Below, piece by piece: positions 23,100-36,463 of a stretch of 64,000 nucleotides of DNA. The position numbers and the translations under genes are program-made. The DNA is taken from positions 151,704,808-151,768,807 of the forward strand of contig OW804095.1 in NCBI GenBank assembly GCA_942159475.1. The letters run 5' to 3'. The notes under the pieces are model-generated. The model was not told the DNA's origin. It made no database searches and saw only the letters and a program-made list of their open reading frames with translations. Origin of the DNA: Sthenelais limicola (taxonomy: Eukaryota > Annelida > Polychaeta > Phyllodocida > Sigalionidae). Every line of letters starts with the position of its first letter. Position 1 is the first letter of the stretch.

Positions 23100-23520
23100 A
23101 GAGTGAGTGGAGATGTTAAGTAATGCTTATGAATGAGAGGGAGAGTGAGGGAGAGAGAGAGGGATAAGGGGGACAGAGTGAGAGTGAGAAGGAGTGGGAG
23201 AAAGAGAGAGAGAGAGTGAGTGAGAGAGAATTAGTTGAGAGCGAGAGAGTGAAAAGGTGTGTGTGTGAGAAAGTGAGGGAAACCGCGAGAGAAAGGGAAT
23301 CAGACAGAGGAAGAGTGGGAGAGAGAAAGGGAAAGTTTGGGATGAAAGGGAGAGGAAGAAAAAGAAGAGAGAGAAATGGAAAGGGCCAGGAACAAAGAGA
23401 AAGAGACAGAGGGGGAGTAATAGATGGACAGTTCAAGAAAGGCAGAAAGAGACAGAGAGAAAGAGACAGAGAGAAAGACAGACAGACATATAGAGAGAGA
23501 AAGAAAGAGGGGGAGAGCAC
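23100..23520 (+). repeat. purine-rich (GA)n tract
   Basis: About 400 bp of GAGAGA, GTGAG and GAAAG text on the plus strand. Open frames of 115-134 codons on both strands are composition artefacts. Confidence 0.85.
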
Positions 23521-23559
23521 ACAGAAGCTAACAACAGGTTTGTTGACATTTGCGCCACA

Positions 23560-26500
23560 CTAGTGTGAAGTGAAGTCTAAATAGATTATGGAGAGCCACC
23601 TTTTGACGATTTTCCACTGAGTTGGAGCCACCGACAGAACTTCTCAACCGGTTAAATAGCCCCCTTTGACAAAACAGGTAATCCCACTCACTTGAAACCA
23701 ACTCTATTCTCATATAAGCAGCACTCAGGTTAAGCAGTGCCTTCCAATTACTCGCAGAATTTATAGCGTTCATGATTGAACATATGACTATTAATTTCCT
23801 TTTAGCTGCCTTAAAATGTTCAACTTATGAATTAAACCGATGAAAGTAAGTTTAAGTATTGCCGAATAATATGTGCATTCGGAAAGGATTATATATAATC
23901 ATACTCCATTAAGGACCTTAAAGCCTTTGAAAATGACTATTATAATTTCGGTCACCTTTTGATACTGCTGAGGCAGAAAAAAGGTTCCCAATGCGGTTTT
24001 TAAATAAAACTATTATGAAATTAGGATATCAATCAATAAAAGTACACTATATAGATCCTTTTCTCGATATTTAATCATAATATCTATTCTTCTAAACAAT
24101 CTTTTCATATCTTTTGTCGTGCTTATGTTAAAATCTTAAATTGACTTAGACTTTATTTTTTAATGACATAATTGGCAGATTACAGTAAATCTTCCAATAA
24201 AAGAATTATTTAGATAAATTGAGTGAAACTGGACAATCTCTTTATCCAACAATCCCCCAGAGTTTATGGTCAGGTTCTCAGGGTGTGGCATGGGAGATTA
24301 CTACTGTGTTCCTTGACAAGCTGAAAACATAATAGGTTTTCAGCGACAAGAAACTCCGACGAACTTTTCTCCTTCTCCGCCTCAGGAAGCTTAGCGCCAC
24401 GTTGAGGAAGGCAAAAGATGCATCACACCGCCTGAGAATTAGTTAACTTTTTGTCTAAATACTGTGCGAGCCGGTCGGTGGGGGAGGATGGAAAGGTTAC
24501 GGGGGATGGAAGGAGACAGTGTTGAAATTTGTGGCCTCCCTTGCTTATCTAGTGACTCAACACGAAGAAGATTTTAGCTGTTATTCTCTTAGGAAATGGA
24601 TTTTTATATACATATTATTATACACTTCCCCCCCATATAATCTATAACATAGATATATAAATCAGAGTGTAATACTCGATGGCATATATGTAAGAGCACG
24701 ACGCGAATTATAAATAGTTAACTCATTTGTTTTTATATATGTCTTTTAGAATATGATTCGAAGCAAAAACGCTTATGAATATAGTGAAAAGGATTTTGAT
24801 GTATCTATCATGTCTACGTCCTTATGTCTAAAAATGGTTATTTTTTATATAAAATTCTTCTTACGATGGCCTATGCCTTAACTGAATAACTTAACGCCTT
24901 TGTCTTATGCAATCAGGCAACTTCTGAGAATATCAACGCTTGTCGCTGAAATGTATTTCTGTTGTCCTGAATAAACATAATTTAAAATCAAATCAAATCT
25001 CTTGATGTTTTGTTGTTAGACGTTGGAAAGAAAATTGGGCTGATTGTAAACAGTATTCCTACGCATTGCAAGGCATAACCTGTACATATTGAATATGGTC
25101 AAGAGACTAAGAATACATTTCCTTGGATTGGCATGATTATTGTTCAAATATTTTCAAACCTGTACGAATCAAATAATCATCTGATTCATAGAACAAAGAC
25201 TGAAAAATAAATACAATAATGGGAAAAGAAGCTGAAATAGTGTTAGTAATTCTGTCCCTGAAATAGAATTACAGCATGAGTACAATACAACGGAGATATA
25301 TCATACGAATGTACAACGAGGTTAATAAAATACAGAATGACAGAATAATAATATAAAGATAAATGTATACCAAAATATACATAAATGTATGTATACTACC
25401 AATCTCAAGGTCAAATCAAGTAATGATTAATCAACAATCTCATATCATCCAGGGTTTCGTAAGCCCTAGACATGATATTTTTAGTCATCTAAAAATGATA
25501 TTAGCTTTCCATGTATGATCCTTACTTAATCATAAATATTACATCATTTAGTTGATGGTTCACAAACAAACTCTTTAAACAATGGGCCTTATATTTAATT
25601 GCTTCACTATCCGTTCATCTACAAAGGACTAGCTAGTGTTAACAAGCTCGGCGAGTATAGTGACATAATACTCTGGTCAAAACAAAGACTCTCTTATTAT
25701 ATAAACAGGCTTAATATGTGTTTACTCTTAATAAGCTATGCTATACAATCTATAGGGTGAAGATCAGTAAAAAGGAATTCTCCTTTTTCTTTTCGTAGTA
25801 TCACCAGTTGGGGGGGAATCAATTCATGGGAGCAACAGCACCTCTAGGAAAAGTTCTAAAAAGATGTTAAGATGCAAAGAACTCAGCAAAGTTGTTTTTT
25901 CTAAGATATTTAGATTAAAAAGGGGGAAATATGTCACCCGAGAAACATGCGATTTGAACAATTTCGGGTGATCAGAGAGCAGCCGAATCGGGCCTTCTTC
26001 TCCTTCTTCCCAGATCTTTTATAGGAAATGGAAAAGATCTTAAACCACGAAAAACTCGTCGTGAATCTCGTCAAAAAATGTGCAAATATATAATATAATA
26101 TAGATAGAGAGAAAAATGTATCAGAAAAATCGAGACGTGCAAAGGCCAATCCGTTAACTGTGAGAATTAAACGAGGAAAAAATCTGACATGCAAAATAGC
26201 CTGACGTAGCAAGTGGATTATTTAAAAACTTCTATCGCAATCTTGTGCTCTGCTGTAGCGAAACTAGCAGCGCATTCTTCTTTATGTCAAAAGGTTTCTT
26301 CTAATTTCAACTACGCCAAAAATAAGACTCTTCTCAAATTATCATTTTCAAATAAACAAGCGCACAAATTTTCCTGATCACGAAAATCTTTCCTTATTTT
26401 TTCAAATACGCTAGTACACGAAAGGACGGGTTTTCTTTTTTACTTTTGAATCAATTTGAATCTACTTTAAAGGGTCTTTTAGAGAGAGCTTAGAATATAT

Positions 26501-27500
26501 AGTTCCTATTATGATACTAATTTCATGGCTATACATTTGTATAGAACTAGCATGAAGCTATAAGAATGTATAGCCAAGAGGACGCATTTCTCTAGTATAG
26601 AAGACTTGTAGAGCATGAAGAAGAACATAGGAACAAGACAATGTGCTTTTCTGGCTGTAAAAGTGAGAGACTATAATAGTTGTCTGATAGTCAAACATGG
26701 CCTCAAGAGTAAGATCTGTATGGTGGTGGAAAATATGTGTAAAACAGTTAGAGAACTCGAACATAACCACAGATAATACTTGAGAAGGTTTCCACTGGAG
26801 CAACGTGGCTCTGTTAAAGGGGGTTGTAGTAGTGGGGAAAGAAGGGGGAAAAGAAAGGACAAGCAAACAGAAGAATTATTTGTCATAAGCTTCTTCAGCG
26901 TCTGCCCCTAGGTCAACACTTACTGTACTATGCGCTCTTTCTTTCGTCTGGAAAGGAGAGAGTAAAGACCAAATCCAAAATGTCAGTCAAACTTCTATTA
27001 TTGTCATTATTGTCAAGAGAAGTATAGGTGCGAAGATTTAATTCAATCGTTTTTTTTAGAAAATTCATCGATAGTATAAAAGACGTTAGCCACATCACAA
27101 TGAGCTCAGACAGTGAACCATTTCTGAGATAATGAGATTTTAGATTTTAGATTTAGGTTATATTTTAGGTTGTTATAGATGTTGTGATTTAAGACATACA
27201 TACACAAGTAGAAAATCACAAGACAAAAGAAGGAATTATTTCCCTTTTGCTTCTTAATATACATGACACTTCTGACATGAACCATAATGATGATCTCGAA
27301 CTCGAGGGTATTTATAGTATCGCATTTCCAGTCCATATTATTATATTTAGGATTGTATAATTATATATAATAAGAATCTTTATTTTCTCTTTTCAAACAT
27401 AAATATTGATATCAACACTTTCTATTTATGTGTGGAAACAGTCTTTCGCTTCTCTCATGGACAGTTATTCCAGCAAGCCAACAATTGAGATGGCAATTTA
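23560..27500. other. unannotated AT-rich sequence
   Basis: Nearly 4 kb without a recognised gene. A tail-like GTCCTGAATAAACATAATTT plus (AAATC)n at 24973-25003 suggests an old retrotransposon end; similar GTCCTGAATAAA text occurs near 6820. Confidence 0.4.
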
Positions 27501-27501
27501 A

Positions 27502-27716
27502 TACTGTAAACGTATTAATGTACGCGCAGTATTTATTTTCGCTATTTTTACGCACCCACCTTTGTGCGAGAAAATAAATCCTGGATGAAAGGTATAGTTA
27601 TTGCATAAACAAGGTGTGAGACTTCCTTGCTGCGCGAATTTAAGTCCGCGCAAAAAGGTGTCAATATACTTAGTGCGCGAAAATTTATCTGCACGAAAAT
27701 AAATACGTTTACAATA
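27502..27716. mobile_element. MITE-H copy
   Basis: A 215-bp element with ends TACTGTAAACGTATTAATG and, in reverse complement, ATTGTAAACGTATTTATTTT, plus GCGCGAAAAT(A/T)-rich subterminal blocks on both sides (TTATTTTCGC, GAAAATAAAT). The TGTAAACG...TTTTCGCG style is common among animal MITEs. Only one copy was seen here. Confidence 0.65.
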
Positions 27717-27819
27717 TATAGAAGACATAGAGAATGTTTACTCGTTGGAGGCATGCCATTTCAGTTGATAAAACTTAGCAAAAACACGCGCCTTTCTTTC
27801 GATCTATACCGGAAATAGA

Positions 27820-28410
27820 ACGCACGCATGCGTAATCGAAAAACGAGTCGTGCAGCGGGGACGAAAACAGGAAAATGAGAATCTGACTAGTGTAGATCCA
27901 ACAACGGAAGTTCCGGAGTAGAGAGATGAGAGGAGGAAGAGTTGTCAGTTCTTGGGTCCTTATCTGAGATTTCTAATACCTTCTCTGATTAGTTTCATTG
28001 TTAAATCCTAGGGGGTGTTGCTGTAGATTAAGTGCCCCCAGGTGCTTGTAAGGAGCATCTGTAGTAGCAGAAGCAGAAGCAGAAGCAGAGGAGAAGTTCC
28101 CAATCGTGCTTTAATTATAGAAGGGCGAGGGCAAGAGGTCTGCCCTAGGTAGTTTTCCGATTAGTTGCGATGTGCTCAAACCGATAGCTGCCGACACGTA
28201 GGTCGGTGCTTGGTCGGAGGCGGGAAACTCCAGTGCATGATGGGAATTGGCCAAAAGTCGTCTGCTCACTTTTGCCCCCTAATGAGCGCACTTCCGGTTG
28301 GTAAGTTTCACACCCGCCGCCAGGGCGCGCCACAAGTCATGTCTTGGAGGCGGGTGGAGGAGGGCAATTGGACATGTCTGACCAATCACAGTGATGAACC
28401 AAGTTTTGGA
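27820..28410. promoter_or_regulatory. CpG-rich promoter-like patch
   Basis: In an otherwise AT-rich region this stretch is GC- and CpG-rich. It contains GGCGGGAA (28219, E2F-like), ACTTCCGG (28290, ETS-like), GACCAATCAC (28380, CCAAT box-like), GCATGATGGGAATT (about 28236) and CGCACGCATGCG (about 27821, NRF1-like). No recognisable exon follows on either side. Promoter identity is inferred from motif clustering only. Confidence 0.3.
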
Positions 28411-28609
28411 GGTGTGTCTTGTTAGTGTAATGGTTAATAAAGTGTTTCCAAGTTGGACATCTTGAATTCTGACTGGTTTTGCAAGTTTTGAGTTTACTTT
28501 CTGAAAAGGGAGAATCTTCAGAGTTTCAAAATCACGTTGATGCTGTATTTTCGTTGGATGTGAAAAGTATGGATATGGAAGGTGGGTTTCGTGATAAAAT
28601 GGTATATTC

Positions 28610-28975
28610 CCTCTCCCCTTCTCAGCCTCCCTCCCTCACCCCTTTACTCACTATGCACGCACTTACTCTTTCTCTCATTCTCCTACTCGCTCACTCACTC
28701 ACTCACTTACTCTTTCTCTCATTCCCCTACTCGCTCACTCACTCACTCACTCAGTCTTTCTCTCATTCTCCTACTTACTCATTCTCTCACTCCCTCCCTC
28801 ACTCTCTCACTCACCCACTCTTTCTCTCATTCTCTCACTCCCTCCCTCACTCCCTCCCTCACTCTTTCTCTCATTCTCTCACTCCCTCCCTCACTCTCTC
28901 ACTCACTCACTCTTTCTCTCATTCTCTGACTGAGTCATTCTCTCACTCAATCACTCTCTCTCTCCTATTCGACTC
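28610..28975 (+). repeat. pyrimidine-rich (CTCA)n/(CTTTCT)n tract
   Basis: Tandem CTCACTCACTC blocks alternate with TCTTTCTCTCATTCTC. Serine/leucine-rich open frames in it are artefacts of the composition. Confidence 0.85.
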
Positions 28976-29229
28976 GCTCTGAAATGATTTTAAAGTCTCG
29001 CCTTGAAAACAGCTAATAGAACTCTCAGAAGTCAAAACAACCTAATTAACCCAGATAAAAGGGATCATTTCTGCGACTCCTATTATCTCTCGCCGAGTCA
29101 GAAAGCAATGCTACGGGAGAGGACAGAACTAAGCGCCTTCAGTAGTAAACCTTCCTGAATAAACAGCTGGAAATCACAGGTGTGCGAGGGAACGCCTTTG
29201 AGCTAAATTTAATAATTTACACGGATTAG

Positions 29230-29465
29230 ATGGGTCAGATTTTCAGAAAATGTACAATTCGCCTTCACCAATCCTGTTAAATGGTCCACATTTAAGACGA
29301 AGATGAGCTTCAAAATGTAGTTTAACATAACAGAACTGATACTTTAAATTATGCGACACCAAATATTCTCAGATATACCCGGTATTCTTAAATTTTCACC
29401 CTAATTTAGGAGAATTTCCTAAATGTGTAAATTTGCCAATTGTACATTTTCTGAGAATGTGACCC
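29230..29465 (+). mobile_element. MITE-A copy (subfamily I)
   Basis: Full copy starting TGGGTCAGATTTTCAG and ending TTTCTGAGAATGTGACCCA. It is the first copy after a 23-kb gap. Confidence 0.85.
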
Positions 29466-29469
29466 AGAT

Positions 29470-30960
29470 GCCAGCGTTCTCACTCTTGACCTCACTCAGA
29501 ACCTTTCCAAATCATCTTTATTAGAGTGTGGTGGTGAATCCTGTTCAGGGAAGTCACTATATGGGAAGAGGATTTAAATTGAGAGAAGGTCGGGTCAGCA
29601 TGGGGGAGTCGTTACATCAATCGCTGTCCCAGACTTTTAAAGCTAAGCGCTGGAAGTTTGGTTTCAGGAGCCAAGGGGGGTTCCAACGGTTCCTTCATTT
29701 GGTCTGGCATCCAGAAACTATTGTTGTTATGGTTTCTTGCAGTGGATATATGCAAAGTATGGCCTTGAAACTTCGACCGAGGTTAGAACCATGTTTTTGT
29801 GCAGAATCGCACATTAACAAATATATAGAGCTTATACTACAATACTTTCCCAATATTAATAACAATAGTATTTATTTCCAACGACTAGTTGTGCGCTCCG
29901 GATCGATCCTGTTTATGCCGTACTAATTGTGGGTGACTAGTTAGTTTGCGGGTTTATTGAGGGTGACAAGAGGGAGGGTGAACTGGGGTAGTCACAATGG
30001 CTCGTATAACATCATAGAACCTTTAAATGAGTGAAAAACAGTCAATTGTACTAAGCCTTTTTGTCTTACAGGGTATATATAGAGAATTGTAAAGATTAAT
30101 GGTGGTTAATCCTTCTAAAGATTGTGTTCCTTCTGAAGAACATATACATTACACTCAAGACCTTTTCTATGGAATTGAGAAAGGCATTGCTCATGATGCC
30201 AGGGCTCCTGAACAATGGTGTAAGGTACAAGCTTCCTCTTTCTCTAAGGTACAAGTGATTGGGTGTGAGCGGCGAGTTGATCACAGGTACATAATCATTG
30301 TAATATCCTTGTGATTGAATGGCCACTAGCAAGCAGTCACTAGTCGCAGTTCCTAGTTTCTCTACCACTAAGTCGCAAGGCCTAGCAGCGATGACACATG
30401 ATCGCAAGGAATCGCTTGTTCCTCACGACCTAGTGTAGGAGGCCTATAAAGTAACTAGAAACTAGAACCACAATGTATCCCCACAAAAACCCTATGTAAG
30501 TTACGCGTTTCGGAGAAGGGTCACATTATACTGTATGTCAACCAGACTACTATGTACTGTTCTATAAACTTTGTTACTCTTAACTGTAATTGTTTCTACA
30601 TGTATACAAATACTCATATATATAAGATGCTTGAATTGACAGAACCTCCAGGTCTCACAGTGTACTACTCCCCCCCCCCCCCCCCCTGTGCGTTTGCAAC
30701 GCCAGTGTCAGAACGAAAAGGACGAAAAATGGTGCAGAGAGCGGCTTATACCCCACTTGTTGCATTATGCTCTCAAAAGAAATGAGTGCGAGGGCATCAG
30801 AATGCCATTAGTCGCCTGATAATAGTAGAGGGCTTGGTACGGGCTAAGATGCATGGCGGGGTATTTCCATCATAAAGAATAACCCGCTATCAGAACCGAC
30901 TCTATGCCATTAATTCTAGACACACTGGTCTTTTTGTCAACCCTCTTTATCCCCACTCAC
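29470..30960. other. unannotated sequence
   Basis: Contains frames of 132 codons (29528-29926, plus) and 103 codons (30407-30096, minus). Neither resembles a family I know, and neither has supporting splice or start context I can defend. A poly-C run lies at 30668-30686. Confidence 0.35.
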
Positions 30961-30969
30961 TGCCTGAGG

Positions 30970-31204
30970 GTTGAAATCGCCGGAAAGTGCACAATTCACC
31001 TTCGACAATCGTCGCAAATAACTCAAATATGAGACAAAAATAATGTTCAGAATTTGGTTCAACATATCCCAACGGATCGTTTGAATCAAGGTAATATAAA
31101 ATATATTGAGTTATTCAGAGTATTGCCCATTTATCAGTCTACCGTAGCAGAAATTTACTAAATGTGTAGATCTGCCGTTTGTACACTTTCTGAAGATTTG
31201 ACCC
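30970..31204 (+). mobile_element. MITE-A copy, diverged
   Basis: The left end is altered to GAAATCGCCGGAAAGTGCAC and the right end to TTTCTGAAGATTTGACCC. The interior keeps ATTTACTAAATGTGTAGA. The same altered left end (GAAATCGCCGG) occurs at 33813, so the two form a sub-lineage. Confidence 0.75.
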
Positions 31205-31594
31205 TGGGAGAGGTAGGGAGGCTGAAATGTAGGTAGAAGCATTGGTAGAAGGTAAGAAATAGAAAGGTAAAAGGTAAAGGGAGGTCGATGGTCGAGCAGG
31301 AAAAGGGGGTTGCAGGAGCAAGGTAGAATAATGTTAGCAGTTTGTGTTGGTTCCTATAGCGACTGAGCGATGATAGGGAAGCGCCTGAGCGATGATAGGG
31401 AAGAACAGCACTGGAGGCGACCTATGCAAACATACCAATAGGTTTCATTTGCCCCGTGTGTTTACAAGCGAGGTATTCTCTCCGCCCTTGTGGGGTGGGT
31501 GTAGATGGGTGGACCTAGATATTGTTGTGAGAATACTTGTATAAAGGTACTGACCATGTTCCAGCTTACTTTGACGTAGTGGTGCCATATAGTT

Positions 31595-31965
31595 AATTGT
31601 GGATTTGCATGTGCCACTGCGCATGTCTGTTACAGTGCATCACGGGATGGATTCTGTTGAAATCTGGCATTTAAAAATATTTGGCAAGATCTTTTTATCA
31701 AAATTGCAAGAATGTTTTCACCAATAGTTTGTATAAATGATCTATGAAAACCAAATGCATGATGGGAAAGATCATTGTGAGACATGTGTCATGATAACAT
31801 GTATAACACAAGGATATTGGCATTAGAGCATTGACAAATAATCCATCCTGAACATGGCAAGTTTTCTATAGATTCTACACTGTACTATTAGTCCCATAAC
31901 TCCATGCGAATCAAAATTCTAAATGGTGGCTATGCAAATGCCCTATTGTGTAGTCCTTTAATCAG
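31595..31965 (+). repeat. Rep-K copy
   Basis: Partner of 2440-2745. The ends carry ATTTGCATG(T)GCCAC and, reverse-complemented, GCATTTGCATAGCCACC, suggesting imperfect inverted ends of a non-autonomous transposon. Confidence 0.6.
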
Positions 31966-31969
31966 AGTA

Positions 31970-33810
31970 ATGGATTATAATATAGCACGACCTCTCAAGT
32001 AAAGCCATTCTGGGATCTGGGTTCAATATAATGAGTTTGGATCTACAGGAGACACAATGCAACAATATAAAGTACAGTTACTCCCCAACTTGTCCATACT
32101 GTGAGGTTTCCTGAGTGGTGAGGTGTCGACAACCCACTCTATTTTATTTCTGAGACAGTAAAGTGTTTCTTTAAATCAGGTCATGTTTCGATGGTCAATA
32201 TTTAAAAAGGAACATACCTATAGGGGGCTTGCAGTAAGCGCTAATCTAAAGCCTAACAAGTTATGCAAATTTACGAAATATTGATACCAGTTTATTACAT
32301 TTACAAATAGAATTACTACTTCGTTACACCGATAATTTGACTGTAGTTAATTAGTATGAAAAAGCACTTCATGAATACTTTAATATCTTTGGGCACACCT
32401 AAACCATTGGTGATGGTCGGTATTTAACACATTTCCAACGTATGTATAGAAAGCTAGAGAATTAATTATCAATAAGTTAGAACTGTTATATCTCTTCCCC
32501 TATCTCTAGATCTACCACAACAAAGACCCCGATGTGAGGAGGTGCAGCAGCAGGAGGAGGAGCAACAGAAGAAGTCAAATATTACCAGTTCTCAGACCAA
32601 GCTTGGCTGCAAGGAATGATGAGCTTTATAAATAAATCTATGCTCTACGTTCCATACCCGAATACACGCACGTGGGCTGAGAGAAGTTGTGTGTATGTAG
32701 AGGACTTATAGGATCCGCTGGCAGCTACACTGATTTGTTTTCATCTGGCCTCCAACTCTTGACTCTGATCCCCAGAGGTTCGATTGTTTAATCCGCTCCC
32801 CCACTTTGTGAACCACTGGGTGGTACAAACACATGTGTATAATATATACATATGGGGAGGGTGTCCACTAAATGTAACATCGGTCTTAAAGGACTGTTAG
32901 TGTAACTGTAGCAAGTTGGGAAAGTACTGAGATATCTTATAAATTAATAATTAGGTTTAATAGATGGTAATCAGCAACTCGTTAAATATAGGGTAAATGT
33001 GTTAGCTAATGTTGTAGCATACACTGGGATATATTGTTATTTGTTTAACTTTTATTCATCTACTGATTGCGTCAGCCGGTCTCCTCCATTCATTTTAGGA
33101 GATTGTCATGCCGTGCTGGATATATGAACGATGCTTTTCATTCAGCGATGTACCTTCGTGTACTTCTACTTAATTAATGTGGAGATATTAAAATCCCCAT
33201 TAGGTATGTTAAATATTGTTCTCTAGATTATGCAGAATACTACCATGCATTAATATAGTGCGTTACAGATTTTAATCAAACTTTGCCAAATAATCCGAAG
33301 TATTGAGAACAATGGAACATATTTAGCATTCTTTATAGGAAAAGATCTTGGACGATCAAACATGGCTTCAAGTTCAAATCTTTCCTTTTTTATTTATATC
33401 ATTTATCTAAATATTATAACATAGTATTATATAATCAATTACAAACGATGAAACGATGGTATAGGTGGGGGTGGGGGGAGTGGTGGTTATATGTACATAT
33501 TTACATACATGTGGATGGAGACACTTCCCCAATGCTGAGCGATGATGGAGAGGGAGACTAGGGAGACTTAAGCTGTTAGCATAACGTTACATACGGGCAT
33601 CAAACACTGGTTAACTCGAGTATTGCAAGCTCGTCCAACCACATGTTACATAGCAGCCAATGTTTAGTGTGTATTTCCATTGGCCCAAAGCCCCAGACTC
33701 TTTAACTCTTTCCCCCGGTGCCTCGAGCACTTTACTCCGATCCCACTTTCCTCGAGTTTTCCACCAGACTGGGCCTCCTCCCCTTGCTCCTGTGCATTTC
33801 TTAACTGAGG
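31970..33810. other. unannotated sequence
   Basis: AT-rich; no gene or known repeat recognised. Confidence 0.4.
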
Positions 33811-33812
33811 CA

Positions 33813-34051
33813 TGTGGGTGAAATCGCCGGAAAATGTTCAACTCCCCTACACCAATCCCCTCAAATAATCTAAATGTAAGGCAAAAGTGAGGTTTAAAAT
33901 TCAGTTTAACATAACCAAACAGATAGCTCAAATCAAGGCAACATCAAATATACTCAGAAATACCTAGTATTGACCATTTTCTAGCCTAATTTAGTAGAAT
34001 TTACTAAATGTGTAGAGCTGCCAATTGTACGTTTTCTGAAGATCTGATCCA
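33813..34051 (+). mobile_element. MITE-A copy, intermediate type
   Basis: Starts GTGGGTGAAATCGCCGGAAA and ends TTTCTGAAGATCTGATCCA. The interior mixes features of subfamilies I (ATACTCAGA) and II (TAGTATTGACC). Confidence 0.8.
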
Positions 34052-34392
34052 TGCACTAATCTAATTTAAGGCCCCTACTCCACTACTCCATGAGAGCTAA
34101 GTGTCTAGTCCACTAGGCGGTCAATGACCTAACAGCAGTTTACATAAGTTATTAAGCTGGGGTAATTATTCCTAATTTTCTTGTTTCTTAGGTTTGTACA
34201 TAACTTGGGGCATGTCTTCTGTCTGTCTTGCTCTACTCCCATCTCTCTTTCTCGCCCATTCACCCTTTTCTCTTTCCTTCCGTCCATTAGGTTCCTTCTC
34301 TCCCTCTATATTCACTTAGTTATATTGTGTTAGGTATATTTTACATGTACATGTTTGGTTCAGAGCCAAATTGTCTTACTTACACATGTACA

Positions 34393-34500
34393 CATTGAAT
34401 TGAAGTGAATAATCTTTTATTCGTCTAAGATTACAATTATAGGCAGGCAAAAAGGACTATAAACATCCTGGATACTCCCAGGTCTTCCAGCAGTTTCCTT
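34393..34500 (-). mobile_element. LINE 3' end, minus strand
   Basis: On the minus strand it reads GGAAACTGCTGGAAGACCTG, GGAGTATCCAGG and, near the end, GACGAATAAAAGATTATTC with a TTCAATTC tail. This parallels the body at 7748 (GGTAACGGCTGGAAGAGCTG...AATAAA). Confidence 0.5.
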
Positions 34501-35202
34501 TAGGGACATGTAGGGACCAACATTTTGCATCTCAAGTGTATTTCAACAATGCAATCTGTAACCTTCTTTCCTAAATCTCATAGTTGTCCGCTTGGATTGT
34601 GGCATTTAATGAGATAGAAAAAAAGAAGGATACCAGCTGCATATGTATCTATTGGTGACATATATATATACATTACAGTCACTACGAAAAATGAAATGAA
34701 TTAAATCAAGCCAATACAATTTGTAATATATATATAAACAAATCACATGAATCTGCACATCAGTATTGGTCACATATAACCCATATATTAAGGTGACTTA
34801 CAAGGCTATGAAAATCAAATGAATTAAATCGATCCAATAATATCCTTAATTTGCATTGAGAGATAGCTCAACAGATTACAAGGCTCTATAATAGATAGAT
34901 AGCCAGATTGACAGATAGAGAGAGCCAAGGTTGACAGATAGAGAGGAGCCACAATTAGAGCCAAGGCGAGCTCCTCTGAGCAGCACATTCTGCCCTAGTG
35001 CCGTGATGGATAGGCTCATTTTTTATGGTCAATATCTGAGGGGGAAATATCAAATAAAAGGTAGTTCGCAATGCTTCACACAGAGGGGGTAATTACACGT
35101 AGCGGGAGAGAACAAAGGTCTGGTCATGGTCTGACATCACCCCCCCCCCCATGCCGCCATCAGCAGTGTGTCTAGTGTGCACTGGTGGGGGGGGGGGGAA
35201 CA

Positions 35203-35442
35203 TATGGGTCAGATTTTCAGAAAATGTACAATTCACCTTCACCAATCTTCTCAAATAACCCACATTTCAGACAAGAATAAAGTTCAAAGTACAGTTCAAC
35301 CTAACCAAACAGATTGCTAGAATAAATGCAATGCTGGATATACTTGAATTTACCAAATATTGACCAAATTGCAGTCTAATTTAGCAGAAATTACTAGATG
35401 TGTACATCTGGCAATTGTACATTTTCTGAAGATCTGACCCAT
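35203..35442 (+). mobile_element. MITE-A copy (subfamily II)
   Basis: Very complete copy. The inverted ends extend outward to CATATGGGTCAG/CTGACCCATATG, so either the TIR includes ATA or the element sits in a TA-rich target. Confidence 0.9.
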
Positions 35443-35589
35443 ATGTATCTATATATATATAGCCTGGTCTTCATACCATCTTTATATATAGATGCTAATT
35501 TTATTTCCAATTTTTAAGTCCAATTTTCCATGGACCTCCAAAGAAATTATTTTTCTTTTGCCCTATTAACCCTTTCTTACAAGTTTCTT

Positions 35590-35790
35590 TTTAATGAATA
35601 CATGTACCAAATTTCAAAGAGAGTATATTAAATATATCCTTGCATTTCTTAGGTCATCCTATTTAGCTACTTTACTAGTAATTGTCCATCCAAAAATATG
35701 GCAAAGTTTTTTCAAAAGTAAAAATATCCAACTTTGAATTTAGAAATACTTGTCTATCCTAATGTTTACCATCATTAATCAAATATTTAA
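35590..35790 (+). mobile_element. MITE-B copy, diverged interior
   Basis: Matches the interior of the 55237 copy: ATTAAATATATCCTTGCATT, GGTCATC, TTAGCTAC and AATGTTTACCATCATT. Neither terminal repeat is recognisable. Confidence 0.6.
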
Positions 35791-35980
35791 AAAAAAAAAC
35801 AATTAATATTTTCAGCCTAGTGAACTGTCAATCAATATTATCATACACATTCCCGCATAGCCTGCATAGGACATCCCGAGTGTAAATATCAATAAATTAT
35901 AAGTAAACTAAGTTGAGAACATGACAGTTTGAATGGCACAATTGAGGTACATTTTATGATGACCTTGGGCACTACTGTAT

Positions 35981-36219
35981 CTGGGTCAGATTTTTAGAAA
36001 ATGTACAATTTGCAGCTCTACACATTTAGTAAATTCCCCTAAATTAGGCTGCAATTTGGTCAATGCCAGGTAAATTTGAGTGCATTCGGCATTGCATTCA
36101 ATCTAGCAATCTGTTTGGCTAGGTTAAACTGTATTTTGAACTTTATTTTCGTCTGAAATTTGGGTAATTTGAGAAGATTGGCGATGTTGAATTGTACATT
36201 TTCTGAAAATCTGACCCAT
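35981..36219 (-). mobile_element. MITE-A copy (subfamily II)
   Basis: Complete, from CTGGGTCAGATTTTTAG to TTTCTGAAAATCTGACCCA. Confidence 0.88.
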
Positions 36220-36463
36220 CTATACCTGAATAGATTCCAGTGCCAATTCTCTCCCCTTTCTCTTGTGTAGTGCAGAATAGCAACACTCGGGGCTATAGGC
36301 CCGCCATTGTTACCCAGGCATCTCCTTGTCTGTAGTGGGTTAGTACTCGGTTTAATCAATCATTTATAGTGAACTTAATTGAATTGTATATATATGTATA
36401 CATGGGTAGGGCCACCGGGCCGCATCCATTCGGGTTTAAGACTTCCTATTGTAATAAGTGGGA

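Noticed and set aside
23116..23563. Ser/Leu- and Arg/Glu-rich frames of 134 and 115 codons
   Set aside because: Composition artefacts of the GA tract.
28479..28982. 167-codon Ser/Leu/His-rich frame
   Set aside because: Mostly a CTCA/CTTTCT simple repeat; the first ~40 codons have no recognisable domain.
30096..30407. 103-codon minus-strand frame as an exon
   Set aside because: No domain, no splice-site support, and a competing frame on the other strand over the same bases.
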